DNA from: an uncultured Chlorobiaceae bacterium
Lineage (GTDB): Bacteria > Bacteroidota > Chlorobiia > Chlorobiales > Chlorobiaceae
DNA: 64,000 nucleotides
Assembly (NCBI GenBank): GCA_903836465.1
Contig: CAILRB010000023.1
Span: forward strand, 1-64,000
Reading direction: 5' to 3'
In this document: positions 1-8,780 of the stretch, in pieces
How the letters are laid out: each line of letters opens with the position of its first letter
Numbering within the stretch: position 1 is the first letter of the stretch
Position numbers and translations under genes: made by a program
Notes under the pieces: generated by a model
Database searches by the model: none
What the model was told of the DNA's origin: nothing
The model's input: the letters and a program-made list of their open reading frames with translations, nothing else

Positions 1-1
1 C

Positions 2-331
2 GAAAAAATCACGCTGGTGATGGACAACTTGAACACTCATAAAGCCGGGTCGCTTTATGAAACCTTCAAGCCAAAGAAAGCAAGGGCGTTGCTGGACCGA
101 TTTGAATTTATTCATACACCGAAGCACGGCAGTTGGCTGAATATGGCAGAGATTGAGCTTAGGGTGCTATCAAATCAATGCCTGAACCGTCGAATTGATA
201 CAATGACTGAGGTGCGTCGTCAGGTTGGTGCTTGGGAGAAAGAACGCAATAACAAGGAAGCCGTTATCAACTGGCGCTTTACAACAGAAGATGCACGAAT
301 TAAATTGAAGAGGCTTTATCCGTCAGTTTAG
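2..331 (+). CDS. IS630-family transposase, C-terminal part (5' end outside window)
   Basis: Frame open from window start: [22 protein letters not shown]...[29 protein letters not shown], typical IS630 DDE C-terminus ([21 protein letters not shown]); TAG at 329-331. Confidence 0.85.
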   Translation, partial: EKITLVMDNLNTHKAGSLYETFKPKKARALLDRFEFIHTPKHGSWLNMAEIELRVLSNQCLNRRIDTMTEVRRQVGAWEKERNNKEAVINWRFTTEDARIKLKRLYPSV

Positions 332-381
332 TCCTGACATGACACTAGTCTTTGCTCAGATTGAAGAAGTGCTTGATAGAC

Positions 382-3300
382 GTCGCAATCCGCTATGCGT
401 GCAATAAGATATAATCATCTTGAGACCTTCCTTATAATATCTGGGTATAAAAGTCGCAATCCGCTATGCGTGCAATAAGATATAATCGTTTTTCCGGTCT
501 CTAAGGGCGAACAATCAACCACGCTCTCAAGTCGCAATCCGCTATGCGTGCAATAAGATATAATCCGGCGGGTATCAGGTAGGTGACGGGAACCTTAACG
601 GGGAAGTCGCAATCCGCTATGCGTGCAATAAGATATAATCCTGAAGTGCCTCACCGGAGACGATACAGGGCTTGTGTCGCAATCCGCTATGCGTGCAATA
701 AGATATAATCCCAAAAAGGTCTGGCATATATCCAAATCTTAAAAAGGCAAGGAAGTCGCAATCCGCTATGCGTGCAATAAGATATAATCAGATCCGAGTT
801 GCGAACCAACTGTTGCTATGGTTTTGAGGATAGGTCGCAATCCGCTATGCGTGCAATAAGATATAATCACAATTTAAAAGGAGAACAGAAAAAATGTTAA
901 TACCAAAGTCGCAATCCGCTATGCGTGCAATAAGATATAATCCCCACGAGTCGGTGGGCTTCGTAAATGGTTAAGAGAGAAAAGTCGCAATCCGCTATGC
1001 GTGCAATAAGATATAATCCTTACTTACTTGGTATGACTATTTGCTTAATTCCGACGACAGTCGCAATCCGCTATGCGTGCAATAAGATATAATCGTGATA
1101 CCCAATAATTGTACATTCGCTGCGCATCCTTAGCAGGTCGCAATCCGCTATGCGTGCAATAAGATATAATCATTCCAAGAAAGGAAACATACCAGTTACT
1201 GCTAAATTGATTCAGTCGCAATCCGCTATGCGTGCAATAAGATATAATCCAGTAGAGGTTATATCCGAGGTTTTTATTGAGCTTGGTCGCAATCCGCTAT
1301 GCGTGCAATAAGATATAATCTGGGGATGGGATCACGGAGTTGAGGCTGTTCCAAGTTGTCGCAATCCGCTATGCGTGCAATAAGATATAATCATGCGGCA
1401 CGTGCGTTCAATCATATCGTCAATCTGCCGAGTCGCAATCCGCTATGCGTGCAATAAGATATAATCCCTCCGTGGAGAAGATATTGACCACGAAGACTAC
1501 TGCCAAAGTCGCAATCCGCTATGCGTGCAATAAGATATAATCATAAGGTCAATAATGATTCGAGTTGCAAATGGCCAGAGCACAAAACGTCGCAATCCGC
1601 TATGCGTGCAATAAGATATAATCACTCTGATGATGTTCGTGCCGAGAAGTACCTTAAGGGAGTCGCAATCCGCTATGCGTGCAATAAGATATAATCCGAA
1701 ATCTTTCGGCAAAAATGTAAGTGGAGGTTTTTATGAAAAAGTCGCAATCCGCTATGCGTGCAATAAGATATAATCCTATTTGAGGATCGGGGTGTTGACG
1801 GGCTTGATGCAGTCGCAATCCGCTATGCGTGCAATAAGATATAATCATAGAGTAGTAGGTAGTATTAGTACACTACTTAAAGATGGTCGCAATCCGCTAT
1901 GCGTGCAATAAGATATAATCGAGGGAGAATGTCTCAGTAAGTTAGCAAGTGGTGAGTGTCGCAATCCGCTATGCGTGCAATAAGATATAATCTGGTGCAA
2001 GTTGATGTGGGTACAGGATTGAGTGATGAAGTCGCAATCCGCTATGCGTGCAATAAGATATAATCCTAACATCTCCAAAACTTCTCGAGATGCTTCTTTG
2101 GGTCGCAATCCGCTATGCGTGCAATAAGATATAATCTGGGCCACTTCTTCCAGCTTAGGGCCGTTGACTGAGTCGCAATCCGCTATGCGTGCAATAAGAT
2201 ATAATCTCTCGATTTCGGAGATGGGTTTACTTGTGTTGAAGTAAAGTCGCAATCCGCTATGCGTGCAATAAGATATAATCACAACAGTTGTACAGTGAGA
2301 AAGAAGCAGCCGAAAAAGTCGCAATCCGCTATGCGTGCAATAAGATATAATCTCAAGCAACGACTCACAGGGAATCACGCAACAGGCAAGTCGCAATCCG
2401 CTATGCGTGCAATAAGATATAATCCAAATGGAAAAGAATTCGCTGGAAAGGTATATTCATACAGTCGCAATCCGCTATGCGTGCAATAAGATATAATCCA
2501 TATTTTTCCGTTGACGTTATCAGAGTTGAAGAATAGTCGCAATCCGCTATGCGTGCAATAAGATATAATCCCACGTTATAATGGCTCCACCTAAGACTGG
2601 TAAGTCTGTCGCAATCCGCTATGCGTGCAATAAGATATAATCTTCATCATCGGGAGCGTGAAATGAAAAAGCTCTACCGGAGTCGCAATCCGCTATGCGT
2701 GCAATAAGATATAATCTTGAGGAGGGAATGAAGTTGAAGGTTGAGCATTTGAAGGTCGCAATCCGCTATGCGTGCAATAAGATATAATCAGTAGGATAGC
2801 GTAATTAAACTGTACAAACGAACCATAGTCGCAATCCGCTATGCGTGCAATAAGATATAATCACAAAGGGAGACAAGCATCGCAATCTTTATCTTAGTCG
2901 CAATCCGCTATGCGTGCAATAAGATATAATCACGGCAAATGAACTCGGAGCAGCAATGTCAACAAGGTCGCAATCCGCTATGCGTGCAATAAGATATAAT
3001 CCATTCGAGGTGATAAACTTCCTCAATGTAGAGAGAGAAGGTCGCAATCCGCTATGCGTGCAATAAGATATAATCCAAAACGAAATACTACTCGAACATA
3101 GATTCACGTCGCAATCCGCTATGCGTGCAATAAGATATAATCTGGGGATCTACTGAGGAAGCAGAAAGCAAAATGGTTAGTCGCAATCCGCTATGCGTGC
3201 AATAAGATATAATCCAAGCGATACATGGGGATACGGACACTTGCTTTCCGGGTCGCAATCCGCTATGCGTGCAATAAGATATAATCCTGGCGCTGTGGTA

Positions 3301-3502
3301 GCTTTGAGACTGAAGGAACATTTTGTCGCAATCCGCTATGCGTGCAATAAGATATAATCGAAAATGAGGGTGAATACAATGAGCGTCGCACTTTGTCGCA
3401 ATCCGCTATGCGTGCAATAAGATATAATCTTTCAAAAACATCTCGCAGAAATGTTGAGCTTCATAACGTCGCAATCCGCTATGCGTGCAATAAGATATAA
3501 TC
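382..3502 (-). CRISPR. CRISPR array, 35-bp repeat GTCGCAATCCGCTATGCGTGCAATAAGATATAATC (+ strand), about 43 repeats, spacers about 33-44 nt; probably transcribed on the minus strand
   Basis: Exact repeat copies counted by eye from 382-416 through 3468-3502. Minus-strand repeat GATTATATCTTATTGCACGCATAGCGGATTGCGAC ends in ATTGCGAC, resembling the ATTGAAA(C/G) 3' end that gives the 8-nt crRNA handle in many type I/III systems. Adjacent RT-cas1 lies on the high-coordinate side and is on the minus strand. Confidence 0.95.
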
Positions 3503-3754
3503 TGTACCTCTGGAAACCCGCACCAGTAAAGGGCTGCTGGCGCAAAAACCGGAGGATCGGTATTTTTCAGTAATGTCAAAGGACATTGAGCTGATTTTTA
3601 GTTGTTCAAGCGCCTGCATGTTATCAAATAATTGTGAGTTATGCAATATCCGAAGGATGCTAATTTATGGTTTTCCATATAACGTCATAATATATAAAGC
3701 GATAAGCGATATTTTCGAGCATTGGAAGCATTGCCGTAAATTATCATCCGGTTC
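3503..3754 (-). promoter_or_regulatory. Putative CRISPR leader between RT-cas1 and the array
   Basis: Non-coding, AT-rich interval between the last repeat and the RT-cas1 stop; leader side inferred from repeat orientation. Confidence 0.5.
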
Positions 3755-6001
3755 TTACCATTCTGTCCGGTATGGCTCATACAGGGTTGTTGTTCCGGCA
3801 AGTACTCCACTTATTTTGACCACCTGCGATTCAATGTGCCGACGAAGATTCATGCTTTTGCCGCTTTGTGGGTCGAGTGACTCTTCCCACATGCGCTGTT
3901 CAAACACTTCAAGAAACTTTTTCCGTGCTTCGTCTGTAAGAAAGCATCCTGCTTTGTCTTTACGATAATAAAAATCCTTATTTCGTAAAACACCTTTGTT
4001 GAGGGTATAGAGCGTCATGGAATCGATAATGGTTCTGAACTCTTCGACGAGGTCGTTGATCAGCGCAGGGTTCCCCTTGTCTTCAGCGTGCAGGAAGCCG
4101 ATATAGGGGTTCAGTCCTTTCATGCGCACAAGAGAAAAGACATTGTTGTGCAGCAGGGTATAACCGAAACTGAGCAGGCTGTTGACTGGATCGGTTGGGG
4201 GTCGGCGTACCCGGCGAAATGCATCGGTGTAGAAAGGAAGCTCTTTTTTGAAGAGCAGGCCAAAGAGTTCAAAATACAACGCAGCAGCTTTGCCTTCAAG
4301 GCCTCTGAGCGCATCCATGTTTTCGCAGGTTTTGGTATGTTCAGCAAGCGATGTCATGAGCGAGAGGGTGGTGTCGAATTTTTCTTTCAACTCACCGTTG
4401 CTTTCCCATGCCATAGCGCGGCGTTTCTGGATCATGGTGCGTGAGTTCCTGATTTTTGCCTGCACGATGCGACTGGCAATGTCGAAGGCAAAGGGTTCAT
4501 CGAGCGATCGGAGGTACTGGAAGCGCTCTACTGCCGAGTTGTCGTTTGTGGTTGCTTCAAGTCTGCCGAAGTAGCTGCCATGTTGCGAAATAAAGGTAAT
4601 GGGAATGTTGTTTTTCATGCAGTACTGCATGGCTGGTGTGGTGAGCGAGACGTTGCCAAGCACCAGAATCTGATCTACCCTGCGGACGATGATGTCGTTA
4701 ATCTGGCGCTCCTCTTTTTCGACGCTGAACCGTTCACCCTCTTTGCGCAGAATGCTCCCCTGCTCTTGGAGATAAAGTGTGTTGAGCAGAGGAGAGTAAA
4801 GTTTATTGAGGGCAGCCTGCTTCTCTTTTTGCCGCAGAATGTCCTCTTTTGCCGTTTTTTCAAGGAACTTGTCGACATCAACCTGCTGTTTTTCAAGGCT
4901 CTGCAGCAGCTTTTCACCAAACTCCGTCTGAAGCAGTGTCTCTTTGGTGACGGTTATGGTGCCGGAGTCGCCGTCGCCGTTTTGCAGCTCGTATGCATCA
5001 GTATCGGCTTCAGAGCTCTGTTTCGGCGCTTTGCGGAGTTTCAGTTTGCCGAGTTTGTCGTACCACTCTTCCGGGTGCATTTTGGTGGGCAGCACCAGTG
5101 AGCGGATAAAGAGGTAGCCAAGATATTTGAACCCTTCGGAGAAAGTGGTGATCCTGGTTTTTTCGTTGTTGAGGTGCAGCTTCAGTTCTGCAAGCGCACT
5201 TTCGGAAAGTTCAAGTGCGGCTTCAGCTTTTGGTTTTGTTTTGCAGAGGATGAGAAAATCGTCGGCGAACCGAACCAGTTTGAACCCCTCTTTTTCAATA
5301 CGCTCATCGAACTTGTCGAGATAGAGGTTTGCCAGCATCGGTGAAATCGGACACCCTTGCGGCAGGCCGATGGTGTTCTTAACTTTTGGGTTCTGGCCGT
5401 CAACAATTTCTGCGGTCAGCCATCGGCTTATCAGCTTGAGCAGCTCCTCATCGTCACAAAGTTCACGAAACCGCTGAAAGAGTAACGGGTGATCAACCGT
5501 ATCGAAAAAGCTGCTGATGTCGGCATCAACGACCCAGTGGTAGCCAAGGTTTCGCAGTCGTTCAATTTCACGGGCAGCAGTTATGCGAGATAAGCCCTGA
5601 CGGTAGGCAAAAGTATTGGCGCCAAGTTCCGATTCAACAAGTGGAGTCAGCACAATTGCGGCTGCGGTCTGGGCAACCCGGTCCATCACTGTTGGAATCA
5701 AAAGGGTGCGGAGTTTTCCGGTAGGTTTGAGCATAACCAGTTTCAGGAGCGGCTGCGGCTCGTAGGTGCCGGTCAAAAGCTGTCTGCCAAGAGCGGCAAG
5801 ATGCTCTTCAATGCGCCACGAATAGTCGGTAATCGACTGCTTGTCGTACCCGGCCATGCCGTCGTTGGAAACCACTTTGTTCCATGCCTGAAAAAGTGTA
5901 TCAGGCAAAGCCATCTGGTTGTAAAGCCACCCCATGTGTTGCTCCGGGTTATTGAGGTTGAAGAAATGGTTACGGAACTTTGATAAGAGCACAGACGGCA
6001 A
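3755..6001 (-). CDS. cas1: Reverse transcriptase-Cas1 fusion (RT-Cas1)
   Basis: 748 aa. N-terminal group-II-intron-like RT (VVDADISSFFDTVDH, GLPQGCPISPMLANLYLDKFD, LVRFADDFLIL). C-terminal Cas1 (GLEGKAAALYFELFG, GLNPYIGFLHAEDKGNPALINDLVEEFR) with Glu/His/Asp catalytic positions apparently present. Confidence 0.95.
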   Translation of the reverse strand: MPSVLLSKFRNHFFNLNNPEQHMGWLYNQMALPDTLFQAWNKVVSNDGMAGYDKQSITDYSWRIEEHLAALGRQLLTGTYEPQPLLKLVMLKPTGKLRTLLIPTVMDRVAQTAAAIVLTPLVESELGANTFAYRQGLSRITAAREIERLRNLGYHWVVDADISSFFDTVDHPLLFQRFRELCDDEELLKLISRWLTAEIVDGQNPKVKNTIGLPQGCPISPMLANLYLDKFDERIEKEGFKLVRFADDFLILCKTKPKAEAALELSESALAELKLHLNNEKTRITTFSEGFKYLGYLFIRSLVLPTKMHPEEWYDKLGKLKLRKAPKQSSEADTDAYELQNGDGDSGTITVTKETLLQTEFGEKLLQSLEKQQVDVDKFLEKTAKEDILRQKEKQAALNKLYSPLLNTLYLQEQGSILRKEGERFSVEKEERQINDIIVRRVDQILVLGNVSLTTPAMQYCMKNNIPITFISQHGSYFGRLEATTNDNSAVERFQYLRSLDEPFAFDIASRIVQAKIRNSRTMIQKRRAMAWESNGELKEKFDTTLSLMTSLAEHTKTCENMDALRGLEGKAAALYFELFGLLFKKELPFYTDAFRRVRRPPTDPVNSLLSFGYTLLHNNVFSLVRMKGLNPYIGFLHAEDKGNPALINDLVEEFRTIIDSMTLYTLNKGVLRNKDFYYRKDKAGCFLTDEARKKFLEVFEQRMWEESLDPQSGKSMNLRRHIESQVVKISGVLAGTTTLYEPYRTEW

Positions 6002-6072
6002 TCAACGGATGCGCAATTAGCTGGTAAATTACGTATTTTTCTTTTTTTCTTGCACGAGCAAATACAAACTAA

Positions 6073-6807
6073 ATGACGATGAAGGGTTCTATTGTACCGG
6101 ATTTATCAGAGCGGAGTCGCAGAGCGGTGGCTCATTATTGGCAAACAAGGAGAGCCCAGATAAAAAAGCAGCAAGAGATTGGCAAAACAGATCAAGGCCT
6201 TCGTAGTGCGGTTACTGGAGGCGCTCAAATGGATGGATTTATTGACTTGTTCACAGCACTCATTATCAATGCAGGTATTTCGGAACAGTATGTCTTTAGA
6301 AAAAAATCTGTTGAACTTCCGGGATATTTCAGGCCAACAAAAGAGTGGGATCTTCTGGTGGTAAGGGATCAAACGCTTATAGCGGCTATTGAAGCAAAAT
6401 CTCAAGTAGGGCCTTCTTTTGGAAATAATTTTAATAACCGGACTGAAGAGGCTATGGGCAGTGCTCTCGATTTGTGGACTGCTTATCGTGAACATGCTTA
6501 TCTTGATAGCCCTCAGCCCTTTCTCGGCTACTTCTTTATGTTGGAAGAGTGTGAGGCATCCAGTCGCTCGGTAAAGGTTAAAGAGCCTCATTTTAAGGTG
6601 TTTCAGGAGTTTGAAGGGGCATCGTACCAGCGTCGCTATGAACTTTTTTGTCGCAAACTTGTGCTTGAACGGCATTATACTGCTGCGGCTTTTATAACTT
6701 CTTCCGACAAAGAGGGGATTGACGGTAGTTTTCATGTACCGGCAGTTGATCTTTCTCTTGAACGGTTTGCTAAAATTCTTACGGGTCATATTGGCACATT
6801 TGTATGA
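6073..6807 (+). CDS. PaeR7I/XhoI-family type II restriction endonuclease
   Basis: GGAQMDGFIDLFTALI...KEWDLLVVRDQTLIAAIEAKSQVGPSFGNNFNNRTEEAMGSALDLWTAYRE; start overlap with a downstream methyltransferase gene. Confidence 0.8.
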   Translation: MTMKGSIVPDLSERSRRAVAHYWQTRRAQIKKQQEIGKTDQGLRSAVTGGAQMDGFIDLFTALIINAGISEQYVFRKKSVELPGYFRPTKEWDLLVVRDQTLIAAIEAKSQVGPSFGNNFNNRTEEAMGSALDLWTAYREHAYLDSPQPFLGYFFMLEECEASSRSVKVKEPHFKVFQEFEGASYQRRYELFCRKLVLERHYTAAAFITSSDKEGIDGSFHVPAVDLSLERFAKILTGHIGTFV

Positions 6808-7730
6808 ACAGCAGTCACAATAATACGTTGCACCGGCTCATTAACGGTGATGCCCGTGAACTTTCATTCCTTGAGGACGATTCGGTTCACCTTGTCATAA
6901 CCTCACCTCCTTACTGGAATCTGAAGCGGTACAATGAATCTCCTGATCAGCTTGGCCATATTGACGACTATGAGGCATTTCTTTTTGAACTTGAAAAAGT
7001 GTGGCATCATCTCTACAGGGTTCTTGTGCCGGGCGGGCGCCTTGTGTGTGTGGTCGGAGATGTTTGCGTTGCCCGGCGCGATTTTGGGCGGCATCTTGTT
7101 TTTCCCCTTCATGCAGATATTTGTGTTTCCTGCCGTCGAATTGGCTTTGATAACCTGAATCCGATTATCTGGCATAAGATAGCCAATGCCTCTTATGAGG
7201 TTACCAATGGCTCCAAGTTTCTTGGCAAGCCGTACGAACCAAATGCCATTATCAAAAATGATATGGAATTTATTCTTATGCAGCGAAAACCTGGAGGTTA
7301 TCGCAAACCAAGTGAACAACAGCGAGATGCCAGCAGGATCAGTAAAGATGATTTTAACCGATGGTTTCAGCAGATCTGGACGATTCCCGGTGCCTCAACT
7401 AAACAGCATCCCGCACCTTTTCCTCTTGAACTTGCCTTGCGGATTGTCAGAATGTTCTCGTTCGAAGGCGATACTGTACTTGATCCGTTCTGTGGTTCAG
7501 GGACTTCCATGATTGCCGCACTTAAAACTGGTCGCAACAGCATTGGTGTAGAAACTGATCCAGATTATTGCCGCATGGCTGCACGATATCTTAAAGCTGA
7601 AGCAAATGATTTTTTTTCTACAGCAAAGCTCGTTTTTGAAAAAGCGATGGTTCACGATGGTATCAGCATCAACGAAGATCAGGAGTTGTACAATATTTGT
7701 CCAGCAAAACAGAAGTTGGAGCAGGGCTGA
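6804..7730 (+). CDS. Site-specific DNA methyltransferase (TSPPY type)
   Basis: Motif IV TSPPYWNLKRY and motif I DPFCGSGTSMIAALKTGRNSIGVE; ATG overlaps the stop of the endonuclease gene. Confidence 0.9.
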   Translation: MNSSHNNTLHRLINGDARELSFLEDDSVHLVITSPPYWNLKRYNESPDQLGHIDDYEAFLFELEKVWHHLYRVLVPGGRLVCVVGDVCVARRDFGRHLVFPLHADICVSCRRIGFDNLNPIIWHKIANASYEVTNGSKFLGKPYEPNAIIKNDMEFILMQRKPGGYRKPSEQQRDASRISKDDFNRWFQQIWTIPGASTKQHPAPFPLELALRIVRMFSFEGDTVLDPFCGSGTSMIAALKTGRNSIGVETDPDYCRMAARYLKAEANDFFSTAKLVFEKAMVHDGISINEDQELYNICPAKQKLEQG

Positions 7731-7751
7731 TATGGCGCTATCCCTCAATGC

Positions 7752-8072
7752 TTATGCAGCGCTTTCGGTTGTGTTGAAAGGTGAGTGCTCCGGATGTTTC
7801 TCCCAATATTTTTTTGCAAAGTTGGTCTGGTCTCCATGACCTGCCAGAAGTCCTTTTACCGAAATGTCCTCATCAAGATCAGGCCAATGAATCCCTTCCC
7901 CGTCACCGGACAGTTCGTAATGGTTCAGCAACTCAGCCGATGCTCCAATCAATCGGGGGAACCAGGTATAGGGGATGGAGAGAATGCGCCCATCCTTGAG
8001 TTCCACATCAAATCGATGTTGACCAAATGTGAGATGCAATGCCTGAGGATTACTGTTCGCCGAAATGTTCAT
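7752..8072 (-). CDS. DUF2442 protein (possible partner of DUF4160 protein)
   Basis: FDVELKDGRILSIPYTWFPRLIGASAELLNHYELSGDGEGIHWPDLDEDISVKGLLAG; start chosen at MNISANSN. Confidence 0.75.
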   Translation of the reverse strand: MNISANSNPQALHLTFGQHRFDVELKDGRILSIPYTWFPRLIGASAELLNHYELSGDGEGIHWPDLDEDISVKGLLAGHGDQTNFAKKYWEKHPEHSPFNTTESAA

Positions 8073-8301
8073 TCCATACCTCCTCAATTCTTGACTTATG
8101 AGTTACAACCATTTTTTGAAGGAGTTGTAACTCTCTTGAGCCGAACCCTTTATTATAAGCAATGCTGCCATCAAGCCAAAATTTCGCTTTATTACTATCT
8201 TTTCGGATATGCACATGAACAGGTTCGTGTTGTCCGCCGCTTATTTCATTACTGAAAAAATGGAACTGGTATTGATCTGAAATGCCAGTGATTTTAGGCA
8301 T
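8050..8301 (-). CDS. DUF4160 protein
   Basis: FFSNEISGGQHEPVHVHIRKDSNKAKFWLDG...NKGFGSRELQLLQKMVVTHKSRIEEVWNEHFG; overlaps the following DUF2442 gene. Confidence 0.8.
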   Translation of the reverse strand: MPKITGISDQYQFHFFSNEISGGQHEPVHVHIRKDSNKAKFWLDGSIAYNKGFGSRELQLLQKMVVTHKSRIEEVWNEHFGEQ

Positions 8302-8432
8302 AACTTCATCTTTAATCTGTCGGAAGCAATTGTCTGAACAAACAACTATGCAATGAATATAATCTTGCTGTGAGTGATATAAAAGTATTTAATGTAAGGC
8401 GACTTATTGAGCGACGATGATAGCGAACTGCT

Positions 8433-8732
8433 TTGAACAAAAATATCATGCAATTCATTCTCGTGACCTACGATATCGAAAACGACCGGCGCAGGACAAA
8501 AATCCATAAACTCCTTGAAGGGTATGGTTCAGCGGTGCAGTTCAGCGTGTTTGAGTGTTTCATCTCCGAAGAGGATTATGCCCAGTTGCGTATGCGTCTT
8601 CAAAAACTTCTGGATCCGAAGCACCCCCTTGATTCGGTTCGCTATTACGTACTGTGCAGGAACTGTGTTGAGCGGGTCGATGTTGATGGCAATCGAGATT
8701 TTGAGATTCAGAGCCCGTTTATTATTTCATAA
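8433..8732 (+). CDS. cas2: CRISPR-associated endonuclease Cas2
   Basis: FILVTYDIENDRRRTKIHKLLEGYGSAVQFSVFECFISEEDYAQLR...RYYVLCRNCVERV; start possibly at the internal Met (MQFILVTYDI). Confidence 0.93.
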   Translation: MNKNIMQFILVTYDIENDRRRTKIHKLLEGYGSAVQFSVFECFISEEDYAQLRMRLQKLLDPKHPLDSVRYYVLCRNCVERVDVDGNRDFEIQSPFIIS

Positions 8733-8780
8733 AATACGTTATAACCAGCTCTCGTTCTGTAATAATTAGTTATAAAGTAG

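Noticed and set aside
869-907. Spacer encoding MLIPK after an SD, reminiscent of the L16 N-terminus (own rplP starts MLMPK)
   Set aside because: Only five residues and the upstream nucleotides do not match this genome's rplP leader; treated as coincidence, not self-targeting.
2863-2896. Spacer containing TCGCAATC, an 8-nt match to the repeat
   Set aside because: Too short to be a degenerate repeat; the flanking repeats are perfectly spaced.
1497-3321. ORFs containing repeated IISYCTHSGLR / LYLIARIADCD or AMRAIRYN
   Set aside because: They are translations of the CRISPR repeat and spacers, not genes.
3573-3968. 131-aa + strand ORF over the leader and end of RT-cas1
   Set aside because: Overlaps the antisense of a confident gene and has no recognisable family.
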